DNA of 64,000 bases from Thalassospira sp. (GCF_030690045.1 NZ_JAUYHK010000014.1:1-64000), one strand, 5' to 3'. Shown: positions 44,599 to 53,594, counted from the stretch's first letter. Notes: generated from the letters alone by a model not told the origin. Made by a program: numbers and translations.

Positions 44599-45185
44599 GC
44601 GTTGCCCTTGATTTTGCGATCATGCCGGGCGCGCAGGATGCGCCGGACCGGCCACTCACCAATAAACAGCACGCCCATCAGAATGTAGGAAACCAGACCG
44701 TTATAAAGCGTCCAGATTGCCATACTGGCATAATATGCCGTCCATCCCGAAATCATCGCATTGGCGATAAAGAACCCGATCCAGACTTTCGTCAGTGTTC
44801 TTGTGTAGGTAATCGCATAGTCATCAAGGTCCGGCATTTTGATCCGGGCGAGGCGTTCGATCATCGGGGCTTTTGAAAACAGCGTAATCGTGAATACCGT
44901 TCCCATCGTCAGACTGACGATCACCGGATAAAAGCGGATGGCGACCAGTTCGCTGGCGATCCCGGCAATTGCAAGAATGATCGCGACCATGACGACAAGC
45001 CCGGTTGCGACATACCGCTTTGTGACGGCAAACATTGTTGCACGCAGCAGAACGACAATCATCAATCCGGTCAGAATGATTCGTGGGGAAAATGTCGTCA
45101 GCCCGAAATAGACCAGAACCGGATAGGCAACGCCCAGGCAGGCAAGCGCAAATGTCGCGACCCGTTTAAGAACTGACCAGGACAT
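44595..45185 (-). CDS. Aryl polyene cluster membrane protein (COG4648-like)
   Basis: A 196-residue inner-membrane protein with about five or six hydrophobic segments (VATFALACLGVAYPVLVYFGL; IILTGLMIVVLLRATMFAV; VWIGFFIANAMISGWTAYYAS). Such proteins recur in APE clusters with unknown role, perhaps as a membrane scaffold or transporter subunit. The start at 45185 lies within the end of the ACP gene. Confidence 0.82.
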   Translation of the reverse strand: MSWSVLKRVATFALACLGVAYPVLVYFGLTTFSPRIILTGLMIVVLLRATMFAVTKRYVATGLVVMVAIILAIAGIASELVAIRFYPVIVSLTMGTVFTITLFSKAPMIERLARIKMPDLDDYAITYTRTLTKVWIGFFIANAMISGWTAYYASMAIWTLYNGLVSYILMGVLFIGEWPVRRILRARHDRKIKGNA

Positions 45186-45414
45186 GAATTTTCTCGACGA
45201 CATCATCGACGGTACGCACAGACCGGAATTCAAGTGCCGGGATTTTCTTGCCGGTGATTTCCTGAAATTTGACGATCAGATCGACGGCATCAATACTGTC
45301 CAGATCAAGGTCTTCCATCAGTCGGGCATTCGGGGTGATGTCTTCGGCCGGAACTTCAAAAAGATCGACCAGATAATCGCGCAGCTGTTGATAAACGTCG
45401 TCGCGGCTTTGCAT
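45166..45414 (-). CDS. apeF: Acyl carrier protein (ApeF-like)
   Basis: An 82-residue acyl carrier protein. Ser40 in MEDLDLDSIDAVDLI is the phosphopantetheine site. It begins two bases after the other ACP stops. The two ACPs differ in sequence, as in known APE pathways where they may divide starter loading and elongation. Assignment of the letters E and F is by order only. Confidence 0.9.
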   Translation of the reverse strand: MQSRDDVYQQLRDYLVDLFEVPAEDITPNARLMEDLDLDSIDAVDLIVKFQEITGKKIPALEFRSVRTVDDVVEKIHVLVSS

Positions 45415-45416
45415 GA

Positions 45417-45680
45417 TTATCCCTCCTTGCCCGATGTCTGAATGAATTTGGCCAGATTGCGCACGGATGCAAAATGGGTTTTGACATCCTCGTTTTTGGC
45501 ATCAATCCGCACATCATATTTTTTCTGAAGGGCGACGCCAAGTTCGAGGGCGTCAATGGAATCAAGCCCCAACCCGTCCACAAACAGGGCTTCTTCGCTG
45601 TCGATATCCTCGACACTTATGTCTTCGAGATTAAGCGTCTCAATAATGAAGGCTTTAAGTTCTGTTTCCAGCGAAGTCAT
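45417..45680 (-). CDS. apeE: Acyl carrier protein (ApeE-like)
   Basis: An 87-residue acyl carrier protein with Ser41 in VDGLGLDSIDALELG as the phosphopantetheine attachment site. Its start overlaps the acyltransferase gene by 26 bases. It has a longer acidic N-terminus than the neighbouring ACP. The divergent phosphopantetheinyl transferase at 47749 probably activates it. Confidence 0.9.
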   Translation of the reverse strand: MTSLETELKAFIIETLNLEDISVEDIDSEEALFVDGLGLDSIDALELGVALQKKYDVRIDAKNEDVKTHFASVRNLAKFIQTSGKEG

Positions 45681-46464
45681 CGGTCAGTTTGTCCAGAAAA
45701 TAATTCTTGATGACCCGTGTTACGGCACGTGCCTGTTTGGCGCGTGACAATGACGGATCAGCAATGTCCCCAATTGATAGCGGGGTATCGACCATCAACC
45801 GATAACGAATCTTCGATGGCGGAATGCGATACCACGGTACCCCCTTTTTCAATGTGTCGTGATTACAGTGCACAACTACAGGAATCAAGTCGACTTGTGT
45901 TTCTATCGCGATATTCGCAACGCCGCGTTGTAGCGGGCCCAGTTTGCCCCCGCTGGGTGTTCGTGTGCCTTCGGGGAAAATCAGGATGCAGGCACCCGAT
46001 TGCAAATGCGCGCGCGCCTGTGCGATCAGGTTTTCCGGATTGTCGTCATTCCGAATAAATCCCGCCGCCCGCACCACGCCCGCCATGAACGGGTTGCGAA
46101 ACAGTTCGTGCTTGACCACACATTGACACCGGTCCATTTGGGCCAAAATCATCACAACATCCAAAAGGGTCGGATGATTGGCGATAATCAACGCGCCACG
46201 AGCAGACCGCAGACGTTCGATATGGGCCGTATCGGCCTGTGCCACACCGGTCACGTCCAGCATCCATGTGAAAACGCGAAAGCCGCGACAGATGACAAAC
46301 TGGGCATATTTGCGCCGCCTGGCCCGGTTTTGCAAAATCACCATCATGGCGGGAAAAAGGGTGACCGCCAAAAAAAGCCCGCCAAGCCCAAAGATGCAAA
46401 AGGCAAACCCCGTTGCCCCCAGCCGCCAGTACCAGTTTATCCCCCGATTGGTCCCCCTAGTCAT
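45655..46464 (-). CDS. Lysophospholipid acyltransferase (PlsC-type)
   Basis: A 269-residue membrane-bound acyltransferase with an N-terminal helix (about 15-40), the HX4D motif in NHPTLLDVVMI and the acceptor motif FPEGTRTPSGG. It would transfer an acyl or polyene group to a glycerol-type or glycolipid anchor. ATGACTAG overlaps the stop of the chain-length factor gene by eight bases. It is distinct from the LpxL-type domain at 41207, so the cluster has two acyltransferases. Confidence 0.9.
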   Translation of the reverse strand: MTRGTNRGINWYWRLGATGFAFCIFGLGGLFLAVTLFPAMMVILQNRARRRKYAQFVICRGFRVFTWMLDVTGVAQADTAHIERLRSARGALIIANHPTLLDVVMILAQMDRCQCVVKHELFRNPFMAGVVRAAGFIRNDDNPENLIAQARAHLQSGACILIFPEGTRTPSGGKLGPLQRGVANIAIETQVDLIPVVVHCNHDTLKKGVPWYRIPPSKIRYRLMVDTPLSIGDIADPSLSRAKQARAVTRVIKNYFLDKLTDDFAGNRT

Positions 46465-47197
46465 TATGCGTTATCGACCATCCTGCTGTTTTTCCGGCAA
46501 GACAGAACGCACCGTCGGGGTTTTCAAGGAAAGCGGCAAGGGCGCAGATTTGTCGATGGGGCTGAGGATCGGGCAGGCGTCGGGTTTCAGGACTGAACCC
46601 GAAAACATCGCCGGATTTTTGACCTGCTGGTTCCAGCCGGGCGGCAAAGGCAACCCCGAAAATATCGTCAGGATCGTTATCGTTATAAACATCGGGCAGT
46701 GCCAGATCAACATAACACAGGATAACCGGCTCGCCCTGATCTGCCAGTTGGCACAGGGTTTCGGTCATTCCGGCGACAAAGCTGTCGGCACCGGCGGCAA
46801 TTGCCGTATGGCTTTGCGTAATCGACCAGTTGATGGAGGCAATTCCGACAGGGGCATTATGAACCGACATGCTGAAATCGGCAGGCGACAGGGTTTCACC
46901 TATTGCCACCTGATGCAAAAGTTTCAGTGTGCGGCTGATATTGCCGTGCCGGGAGGCAAAAACGACAGGAGGATTTCCCCCCGGCGCAAGGGTGCTTGCC
47001 AGAACCTCGGCGGCGGCACGACCATACAGATCAAGCCGCCGCCGCCATACCGGTTTCAGGCTGTGCGCCAGATTGGCACTGGTCATTCCAATGGTCGGGG
47101 TTATCACGCCGTCAGGTGTTCGGGTTTTCAGAACCGGATGGTCATCGCGGTTTTCCCAAAACGCCCAATGCGTCATCCGGGCGTGCAGCAGCGTCAT
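46457..47197 (-). CDS. apeC: Ketosynthase-like chain-length factor (ApeC-like)
   Basis: A 246-residue short ketosynthase homologue (Ketoacyl-synt_2). The catalytic Cys is absent: the matching region reads FSMSVHNAPVGIASI (residues 108-122). Such subunits pair with the active ketosynthase and set chain length. It is much shorter than the ketosynthases at 30788 and 33236. Start at 47197 or 47176. Confidence 0.88.
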   Translation of the reverse strand: MTLLHARMTHWAFWENRDDHPVLKTRTPDGVITPTIGMTSANLAHSLKPVWRRRLDLYGRAAAEVLASTLAPGGNPPVVFASRHGNISRTLKLLHQVAIGETLSPADFSMSVHNAPVGIASINWSITQSHTAIAAGADSFVAGMTETLCQLADQGEPVILCYVDLALPDVYNDNDPDDIFGVAFAARLEPAGQKSGDVFGFSPETRRLPDPQPHRQICALAAFLENPDGAFCLAGKTAGWSITHND

Positions 47198-47205
47198 ATG
47201 AAACC

Positions 47206-47607
47206 CTAATTTGCGAGGGTGGCCTGTGCCGACACATCGCGCAAAATATCCTGTCGCAGATTATTGACCCACCGATTGTAATTATAATGGATCGAAGTAC
47301 CATCATAATTCAGGTTGGTGCTGTCAGCATAGGTGATGGAAAATGCAGTTTGGTCGAAATCAATCTCGACCTTGGCTGTATGGTTGCGTGGGGAATAGGT
47401 GGCGATCAGTTCGCCCTCACCTTTGCGGGTTACGATCCATTCGCGTCCACCGGCAGCTTTGATAATGGTTTCTTCAATCTGTGCCATGCTCAGTTTCGCG
47501 GCATCGGCCGGAAACGGTTGGCTGCTGACGTTCTCGACCGGGGTGGTTCGGCACGCGGCCATGACAAGGGCGAGTATTCCGACGACTGCAAATTTTAAAC
47601 TGCGCAT
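47206..47607 (-). CDS. Small lipoprotein of the aryl polyene cluster
   Basis: A 133-residue lipoprotein with signal MRSLKFAVVGILALVMAAC; the lipobox is VMAAC with Cys19. The mature part is a small mixed-fold domain of unknown function. It is the first gene of the minus-strand operon and lies nine bases before the chain-length factor. ATG 47607 is preferred to TTG 47613. It may act with the carrier and exporter in pigment placement. Confidence 0.78.
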   Translation of the reverse strand: MRSLKFAVVGILALVMAACRTTPVENVSSQPFPADAAKLSMAQIEETIIKAAGGREWIVTRKGEGELIATYSPRNHTAKVEIDFDQTAFSITYADSTNLNYDGTSIHYNYNRWVNNLRQDILRDVSAQATLAN

Positions 47608-47748
47608 ATCCAACCTGCCTTTTGTTGTTATGATCCATGTGATCCGAATAAAATGGTCTGCCCGGACAGGGCGAACACATTGGTTTTAATTAAATCATTA
47701 CGGTTGATACAACTGAAACTTGCCAAATGGATACCGAATTTAGAACTG
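47608..47748. promoter_or_regulatory. Divergent promoter region of the aryl polyene cluster
   Basis: This 140-base gap separates the minus-strand operon from the plus-strand phosphopantetheinyl transferase, so both promoters must lie here if the starts are correct. An AT-rich block TTTTAATTAAATCATTA is at 47684-47700. No clear operator is visible. Confidence 0.4.
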
Positions 47749-48264
47749 ATGCAGATTGAAACGGCTTTTGATAACACGATTTTCTGGCATTGGTGCCGGT
47801 TGCCGGGTTTGCCAGACACACGGGCAGAACGTCGCCGCGCAAGTTCGGCCTGCGCGTGGCGGGTGTTGGATGTCCTTGCGCAGACGGTGCTGGCAGGAAC
47901 TGCATCCAGGTTTGATGCTGTTCGCACTCCGTCGGGACGACCGGTTATCCGGCGCGGGGAAATGCAATTTTGCGCGAGTATCAGCCACAGCCGCGATACC
48001 GTTGCTGTGGCTCTTGCCGCGCGGCCCGATATGCTGATTGGTATTGATATCGAATATCGCGACCCGCATCGCGACATTGCCGGGCTGTCTCGTTGGCTGT
48101 TTGATAAAGGACCGCCGGATCGCGATTTTTATCAGGCCTGGTGCAATTACGAGGCAAATTTCAAGGCTACGGGCGTTACCGATCCCCTGATCCAACCAGT
48201 ATGCGATATGATGCCTTGCCTGGTGGGGGAAGATTTCGCCGGAGCCATTGCCGTGTATCGTTAA
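47749..48264 (+). CDS. 4'-phosphopantetheinyl transferase
   Basis: A 171-residue Sfp-type transferase, which converts apo-ACPs to holo-ACPs with coenzyme A. The magnesium motif GIDIEYRD follows ISHSRDTVAVALA, and the second motif appears as AWCNYEANFKATG where most relatives have W-K-E-A-x-x-K, keeping the Glu and the last Lys. The start is uncertain: 47749 gives a normal N-terminus, but the frame is open to 47653 and neither has a clear ribosome site. It is divergent from the APE operon and the two ACPs there are the obvious substrates. Confidence 0.85.
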   Translation: MQIETAFDNTIFWHWCRLPGLPDTRAERRRASSACAWRVLDVLAQTVLAGTASRFDAVRTPSGRPVIRRGEMQFCASISHSRDTVAVALAARPDMLIGIDIEYRDPHRDIAGLSRWLFDKGPPDRDFYQAWCNYEANFKATGVTDPLIQPVCDMMPCLVGEDFAGAIAVYR

Positions 48265-48274
48265 TCGGTATTGT

Positions 48275-48943
48275 TCACCTCAGAAACTGCCCGGATTTTG
48301 ACAATTCGCGCAGGATTTCCTTCCACTGGTCGAGCATCTTGCGGGCGGCGTCCGGTTCGCTGTCGAAGCTTTTATGGACGGCGAGGCCGCGCAGCATACA
48401 GAGATTGATCTGGATGAAGGTGCGGGTTTGTTCGCAATCCTGCGTCACGCCAAGGATTTCGGCGATGATATTGTCGCGTTTGGTGGTCCAGCGCGACATG
48501 GCATTGCGCAAATTTATGCCCAGATCATCGTCAAGCCGTGCCGCGAGCATTAGTTCAAGGGCCGCCATATAGGTATCGGGCGCAAACAGTTTGTCCCACA
48601 GAACGTCGATCAGCTCGTCGGTTTGCATTTTGGGGTGGCCCTGCGTGTCGTCAAAGGGCCAGTCATATTCCCAGGACTGGATCAGATATTCAAAGGCGGC
48701 GACGATCAGTTCGTTGCGGGTCGGGAACTGATGGGTCAGGGCACCGCGCGAGACATGTGCCCGTTTGGCGATTTCCTGAGTCGAAATGCGTTCATAGCCG
48801 ATTTCGGTCAGCGCCTGTAACGTCGCCATGCATACGCGTTTTCGCGTATCGCTGGAACGTTCCGACTGGGTTCTGCGCGTGCGGCGGGCCGGTTTTTCAT
48901 TTGGTGTGTCCAACGGCCCCGCAGCCTGATTTTCCAATGCCAT
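48275..48943 (-). CDS. TetR/AcrR-family transcriptional regulator
   Basis: A regulator of about 222 residues. After a basic 25-residue leader comes the helix-turn-helix (ISTQEIAKRAHVSRGALTHQFPTRNELIVAAFEYL), then the ligand domain. ATG 48943 is chosen over 49006. It is divergent from the TRAP operon starting at 49155 and most likely represses it; the semi-palindrome at 49031-49050 is the best operator candidate. It ends ten bases from the phosphopantetheinyl transferase stop, tail to tail. Confidence 0.9.
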   Translation of the reverse strand: MALENQAAGPLDTPNEKPARRTRRTQSERSSDTRKRVCMATLQALTEIGYERISTQEIAKRAHVSRGALTHQFPTRNELIVAAFEYLIQSWEYDWPFDDTQGHPKMQTDELIDVLWDKLFAPDTYMAALELMLAARLDDDLGINLRNAMSRWTTKRDNIIAEILGVTQDCEQTRTFIQINLCMLRGLAVHKSFDSEPDAARKMLDQWKEILRELSKSGQFLR

Positions 48944-49022
48944 AAGACGATATACTCCTGCATTCACTGGCGATTGGGACCTTATTCCAACCATCCTCAA
49001 TCCCAAAGCCTAATTATAACAG

Positions 49023-49068
49023 TTGACATTTACAAGCAGGCTAGTCTGTATGTTTTTGTTGTAAACAA
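49023..49068 (+). promoter_or_regulatory. Candidate promoter and TetR operator before the TRAP operon
   Basis: TTGACA at 49023-49028 is a perfect -35 box. Right after it, 49031-49050 is a semi-palindrome of form TACAnnCnnGC..GnnTGTA, the usual shape of a TetR operator. A second small palindrome TTGTT-GTA-AACAA is at 49056-49068. No good -10 box stands out. Confidence 0.5.
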
Positions 49069-49154
49069 GAACCGGAAGACGGGGATCCGCAAACCGGTGG
49101 GGATATTTTCCCAAATCAGGATGGCGATCTCACGATCTGAATCAGGAGACTTTG

Positions 49155-50291
49155 ATGCTCAGCACGAAAAAAATTATCCCGTTTGTTGCCGCATTGCTGG
49201 CGGGCGGGGCTGCCTTGCCGCTGCATGCGGAAACCGGCTTTATCGCCAATTCGTTTTATGATGCGGAACATCCGCTGACCAAATTTGGCTATATCGAATG
49301 GGCCAAAACGGTGAAAGAAATATCGGGCGGCGATCTGAACCCCGAAGTTTATACCGGCAGTGTTTTGCTGGCCCCGCGTGCCAATCTTCAGGGGGCCCGT
49401 GACAATATCGCCAATGTCGCCAATATTGCGGCGGTTTATACGCCGTCGGAACTGCCTGTTGCCAATGCGGTTCAGGAACTTGGCTTTAACTATTCCGATC
49501 CCTTGACCGCCATTTTTGCGGTTGCCGATTTCAGCATGCATAACGAGGTTCAGTTGAAGGAATGGGCGGATAACGGCATCGTTTATCTGGGAGCCTATGC
49601 CACGCCGCCCTATATCCTGTTTTGCAACAAACCTGTGCGCACACTTGAGGAAATCAAGGGTAAACGGATCAGAACGGCAGGATCGAGCGTTTCCAAATGG
49701 GTCGAGGAAGTTGGCGGCATTCCGGTCAATGTTCCGTCAAGCGAGATGTATACCGGCCTTGAACGCGGCACACTGGATTGTGCCACCAATGCGGCGAATG
49801 ATCTGATTGACCGTTCGTTGTGGGAAGTTGCGCGTTATACCACCGTGCTTCCGACCGGCATGTACTGGTCCGGTCCGGAATGGGGATTTAACACCGGTTT
49901 CTGGGCTGATCTGACCTCGGAACAGCGCAAGCAACTGATGGATGCGACGGCGCATGGCATGGCCAATATGGTTGTCAATTATCTTGCCCGTTCCGATGCG
50001 GCCCTTGAAGAAGCAAAAGAGAAGGGCAATGAAATCTATCAGCCTTCGCCGGAACTGATGGCATCGGTCGAGGATTTCCGCGAGAAGGTTCTGGGGGACA
50101 TCTATAATATTGCCCAGGAAAAATACGGTGTGTCCGATGCCGCATCCCTGATCGAGGATTTCCGCTTTACCTATATCAAATGGGAAAAGCTGCTTGAAAA
50201 TGTCGATCGTTCCGACATTGGGGCACTGGCCGACATGGCCCGCAAGGAAATCTACGGCACCCTTGATCCGGCGACCTACGGTATTCAGTAA
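49155..50291 (+). CDS. TRAP transporter substrate-binding protein (DctP type), first system
   Basis: A 378-residue periplasmic binding protein. Signal peptide MLSTKKIIPFVAALLAGGAA, cleaved near LHA/ETG. The DctP helix-strand signature EIKGKRIRTAGSSVSKWVEEVGGIPVNV contains the Arg that binds the carboxylate of the ligand, and SEMYTGLERGTLDCA follows. ATG 49155 has AGGAG at 49144-49148. A 9-base hairpin follows the gene. It works with the permease pair at 50400-52262. Confidence 0.92.
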   Translation: MLSTKKIIPFVAALLAGGAALPLHAETGFIANSFYDAEHPLTKFGYIEWAKTVKEISGGDLNPEVYTGSVLLAPRANLQGARDNIANVANIAAVYTPSELPVANAVQELGFNYSDPLTAIFAVADFSMHNEVQLKEWADNGIVYLGAYATPPYILFCNKPVRTLEEIKGKRIRTAGSSVSKWVEEVGGIPVNVPSSEMYTGLERGTLDCATNAANDLIDRSLWEVARYTTVLPTGMYWSGPEWGFNTGFWADLTSEQRKQLMDATAHGMANMVVNYLARSDAALEEAKEKGNEIYQPSPELMASVEDFREKVLGDIYNIAQEKYGVSDAASLIEDFRFTYIKWEKLLENVDRSDIGALADMARKEIYGTLDPATYGIQ

Positions 50292-50296
50292 GGTTT

Positions 50297-50326
50297 TGGT
50301 GCCGCATCCATCCGGGCGCGGCACCA
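50297..50326 (+). terminator. Intercistronic hairpin after first TRAP binding-protein gene
   Basis: TGGTGCCGC (50297-50305) is mirrored perfectly by GCGGCACCA (50318-50326) with a 12-base loop. No T run follows, so it is more likely an mRNA-stabilising element than a terminator. Confidence 0.6.
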
Positions 50327-50399
50327 GTTCGCCTGCCTGTTTGGGGCCGCGATAAACCGGCACTGAATTTCAATTCCGGCACACAGCAGAGTGTTTGCA

Positions 50400-50942
50400 A
50401 TGTCCCTTAATTCCGATGGTGATTTGGCCGATGTCCAAACCGGCGCACCAAACCTGCTGTATCGCAGCGTCGCGTGGCTGAATACGGCATTCCTTGTGAT
50501 ATCGGCCATTTTTGTCGTGCTGATGATGGTTCATGTGACGGCAGATGTGCTGCTGAGAATGGTTCTGGATGTCGGGATTACCGGGACGCTTGAGGTGGTT
50601 TCCTATTACTACATGGTGTGCGCCATTTTTCTGGCGGCCGGGTATGTGGAATTGCATAACGAGCATATTCGTGTGGATTTGTTTGTGCAGCAAATGCCCC
50701 GTTCGGCTCAGGTCATTCTGTATGTTCTGGCCTGTGGTGCCGGGTTTGCGTTTTTTGGGTTTTTGGCATGGCAAAGCATGATCGATGCCATCCGGGCAAC
50801 GCAGTCCCAGGAAACCATCATGTCCAATTTTCTGTTTTATATCTGGCCCAGCCGCTGGGCCTTGCCGGTCGGGTTTGTCGGATGCCTTTTGGCCATCCTG
50901 TGTAACCTGCTGAAATCCTTAAGCCGCTGGCGTGCGCTGTAA
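50400..50942 (+). CDS. TRAP transporter small permease (DctQ type), first system
   Basis: A 180-residue inner-membrane protein with four helices at about 24-47, 63-82, 104-124 and 147-168 in the DctQ pattern. It pairs with the large subunit that starts nine bases after its stop. ATG 50400 is used; the frame begins nine bases upstream at a non-standard position. Confidence 0.9.
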   Translation: MSLNSDGDLADVQTGAPNLLYRSVAWLNTAFLVISAIFVVLMMVHVTADVLLRMVLDVGITGTLEVVSYYYMVCAIFLAAGYVELHNEHIRVDLFVQQMPRSAQVILYVLACGAGFAFFGFLAWQSMIDAIRATQSQETIMSNFLFYIWPSRWALPVGFVGCLLAILCNLLKSLSRWRAL

Positions 50943-50951
50943 GAGGGCGAA

Positions 50952-52262
50952 ATGAGCAATCTTGATATCGGTATTATCGGCACTCTTGTTGCGCTTGGCC
51001 TGATTGCCCTGCGCATCCCGATCGGGATCAGCCTTGGCCTTGTCTCGATTGGCGGGATCGCGGCGATGTTCAACATCAATGTGGCGCTGGGCACCATATC
51101 GGCAACGCCTTTTGAATATGTCGGACAGTGGGAACTGACCGCCGCCCCGATGTTTCTTTTGATGGGGTTTATCTGTTCATCGACCCAGATGACCAAGGGG
51201 CTGTTTGAGGCCTTGCGGCTGTATCTGTCGCGTCTGCCGGGCGGTCTTGCGATTGCCAGTGTCGGTGCCTGCGCCTTTTTTGCCGCCGCCGCCGGGTCCA
51301 GTGTTGCGACGGCATCGGCGATGTCGCGCATCGCTGTACCCGAAATGTTGCGCAACAATTACGACAAGGGACTGGCAACCGGCACCATTGCCGCGTCTGG
51401 GACATTGGGGTCCCTGATTCCGCCCAGCGTTCTTTTGATCCTGTATGGGGTCTATGCCAAGGTTTCGGTGGGACAGCTTTTTATGGCCGGGTTCATTCCC
51501 GGTGTGCTTTCGGCCCTGATCTATATGGCCATGATCATGATCCGGGTGAAGCTGAAACCGTCGCTGGCCGGGACGGTGACGGTGCGCGCGACCAGAGAAG
51601 AAAAACGGGCGGCACTCAGAACAATCTGGCCATTACCGGTTTTGATTTTTTCGGTGCTGGGCGGGATTTTTTCCGGCATGTTTTCCCCGACCGAAGCGGG
51701 TGCCATCGGCGCATTTGTTGCGACGGTCATTGCGGCGGTGCGCGGCACCCTGACACGGGATGCCATCCGGCTTGCCTTGCGCGATACCATTGTGGCGTCA
51801 ACCGGGATTTTCGTGATCCTGATCGGGTCGGTGTTTTTTACCCGTTTCCTTGCGCTGAGCGGTCTTCCGGCGGCATTTTCCGATGCCATCCTGGGGGTTA
51901 GTGCAGAACCGTGGTGGATATTCCTTGCGGTGACGGTGATTTATGTCGTGCTGGGCATGTTGATTGATTCAATCGGTCTGTTGCTGCTGACGCTGCCGCT
52001 GATCCTGCCGCTGGTGCATGGGGCGGGGCTGGACCCGGTATGGTTCGGGATCATCCTGATCAAGCTTCTGGAAATCGGGCTTGTCACCCCGCCGGTCGGG
52101 CTGAATGTCTATATGATCAAGGGGGCCCTTGGAAACCTTGTGACATTGCCGGAAGTCTTTCGCGGTGTCGGATGGTTCATCGCCATGGATTTCTTCACCC
52201 TGATCATCCTCATCCTGATACCGGCGATATCACTCTGGCTGCCGACGCTTGCCTATCGTTGA
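50952..52262 (+). CDS. TRAP transporter large permease (DctM type), first system
   Basis: A 436-residue membrane transporter with about twelve helices. ASGTLGSLIPPSVLLILYG near residue 140 is the DctM signature for sodium and substrate binding, and VTPPVGLNVYMIKG near 380 is its pseudo-symmetric mate. It couples sodium flow to uptake of the carboxylate bound by the protein at 49155. AGGGCG precedes the start. Confidence 0.93.
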   Translation: MSNLDIGIIGTLVALGLIALRIPIGISLGLVSIGGIAAMFNINVALGTISATPFEYVGQWELTAAPMFLLMGFICSSTQMTKGLFEALRLYLSRLPGGLAIASVGACAFFAAAAGSSVATASAMSRIAVPEMLRNNYDKGLATGTIAASGTLGSLIPPSVLLILYGVYAKVSVGQLFMAGFIPGVLSALIYMAMIMIRVKLKPSLAGTVTVRATREEKRAALRTIWPLPVLIFSVLGGIFSGMFSPTEAGAIGAFVATVIAAVRGTLTRDAIRLALRDTIVASTGIFVILIGSVFFTRFLALSGLPAAFSDAILGVSAEPWWIFLAVTVIYVVLGMLIDSIGLLLLTLPLILPLVHGAGLDPVWFGIILIKLLEIGLVTPPVGLNVYMIKGALGNLVTLPEVFRGVGWFIAMDFFTLIILILIPAISLWLPTLAYR

Positions 52263-52314
52263 TGAAAAAACCCCGTCAATTTCTCCCTTGCTCCACCACA
52301 AAAGAAGAAAACCC

Positions 52315-53550
52315 ATGACGCTTACACTGATCAAGAATGCCCGTATCGTCGATGGTTCGCTGGCCGAACCGACCGAACCGCAGAACATCCTGATTGAGGG
52401 GGATCGTATTTGCGAAGTTTCGGCCGATGCGACCTCGCCGGATGCCGATGTGATCGATTTGCGGGGCAAGACCCTGATGCCGGGGCTGATCGATTGCCAT
52501 GTGCATGTGATTGCGACGACGACCAGCCTTGGCAAAAACGCCGATCTCCCGAATTCGCTTGTCGCATTGCGGTCTGCCAAAATCATGGAACGGATGCTGA
52601 TGCGCGGTTTTACCACCGTGCGCGATCTGGGCGGCGCGGATTATGGTCTGGTCGAGGCCGTTGAACAGGATAACCTGCCTGCCCCGCGTCTGGTGATTTG
52701 TGGCAAGGCATTGTCGCAAATCGGCGGTCATACCGATTATCGTGGCCGTCACAACCAGCGGTCGGTTGATTATTACAAAAACCAGATCGGGTCGCTGGGC
52801 GTGGTGGTGAATGGTGTCGATGAAGTGCGCCGGGCGGCCCGAGAACAGATCAAGGGCGGTGCCGATTTCATCAAGGTGATGGCCAATGGCGGGGTTTCGT
52901 CCCCGACCGACCCGATTGCGGTGCTGGCATTTTCGACCGAGGAGCTTAAGGCGGCGGTGGAAGAAGCAAAGAACGCACAGCTTTATGTATCCGGGCATCT
53001 TTATACCGACGAAGCCATTCGCCGCGCCCTTGAATGCGGGGTGGAATCGATTGAACACGCCAATCTGATGAAACCCGAAACCGCCAGCCTTGTACGTGAG
53101 GCAGGTGCCGTCGTAATCCCGACCAATATCACCTATGACCTGCTGGCGCGGGAAGGGGCACGGTTTGGCCTTCCGGCGGAATCGGTTGCCAAGATCGAAG
53201 ATGTTCGGGGGGCCGGTCTGGAATGCCTGACACATCTGCACAAGGCTGGTGTCGTGATGGGGTATGGTTCTGACCTTTTGGGTGAAATGCATGATCACCA
53301 GTCCGAGGAATTCCTGCTGCGCGGGCGGTATCTGCCAGCCCGCGATGTCATCCGGTCTGCCACCATCGATGCGGCCAGGGTGCTGCGCAAAGTCGGGGAA
53401 ATCGGCGTTATCGCGCCGGGTGCCTTTGCCGATATGATTGTGGTGGATGGCAACCCGCTTGAGGATTTGTCGTTGCTGACCCGTCAGGGTTTGCATATGC
53501 CCCTGATCATGAAGGGCGGCCGGATATTCAAGAATACCGGTTCCCTGTAA
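52315..53550 (+). CDS. Amidohydrolase, imidazolonepropionase/prolidase-like
   Basis: A 411-residue cytoplasmic metal-dependent amidohydrolase. HVH in MPGLIDCHVHVIAT near residue 60 opens the metal site, Lys in GGADFIKVMANGG near 184 is the bridging ligand position, then SGHLYTDEA, IEHANLM and GYGSDLLGEMHDHQSEEF complete the barrel. The group includes Xaa-Pro dipeptidases and lactamases. It is placed between two TRAP systems, so it probably cleaves an amide or peptide that one of them imports. Start 52315 follows AAGAAGAAAA; the frame back to 52249 has no likeness. Confidence 0.9.
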   Translation: MTLTLIKNARIVDGSLAEPTEPQNILIEGDRICEVSADATSPDADVIDLRGKTLMPGLIDCHVHVIATTTSLGKNADLPNSLVALRSAKIMERMLMRGFTTVRDLGGADYGLVEAVEQDNLPAPRLVICGKALSQIGGHTDYRGRHNQRSVDYYKNQIGSLGVVVNGVDEVRRAAREQIKGGADFIKVMANGGVSSPTDPIAVLAFSTEELKAAVEEAKNAQLYVSGHLYTDEAIRRALECGVESIEHANLMKPETASLVREAGAVVIPTNITYDLLAREGARFGLPAESVAKIEDVRGAGLECLTHLHKAGVVMGYGSDLLGEMHDHQSEEFLLRGRYLPARDVIRSATIDAARVLRKVGEIGVIAPGAFADMIVVDGNPLEDLSLLTRQGLHMPLIMKGGRIFKNTGSL

Positions 53551-53594
53551 GGCCGGTTATGTGATCGCTGAACCTGAACACAAAGGAAAGTACA

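Noticed and set aside
52276..53496. A 406-codon open frame on the minus strand
   Set aside because: It is antisense to the amidohydrolase at 52315, which has clear metal motifs; the antisense product is rich in His, Arg and Gln, as typical for shadow frames.
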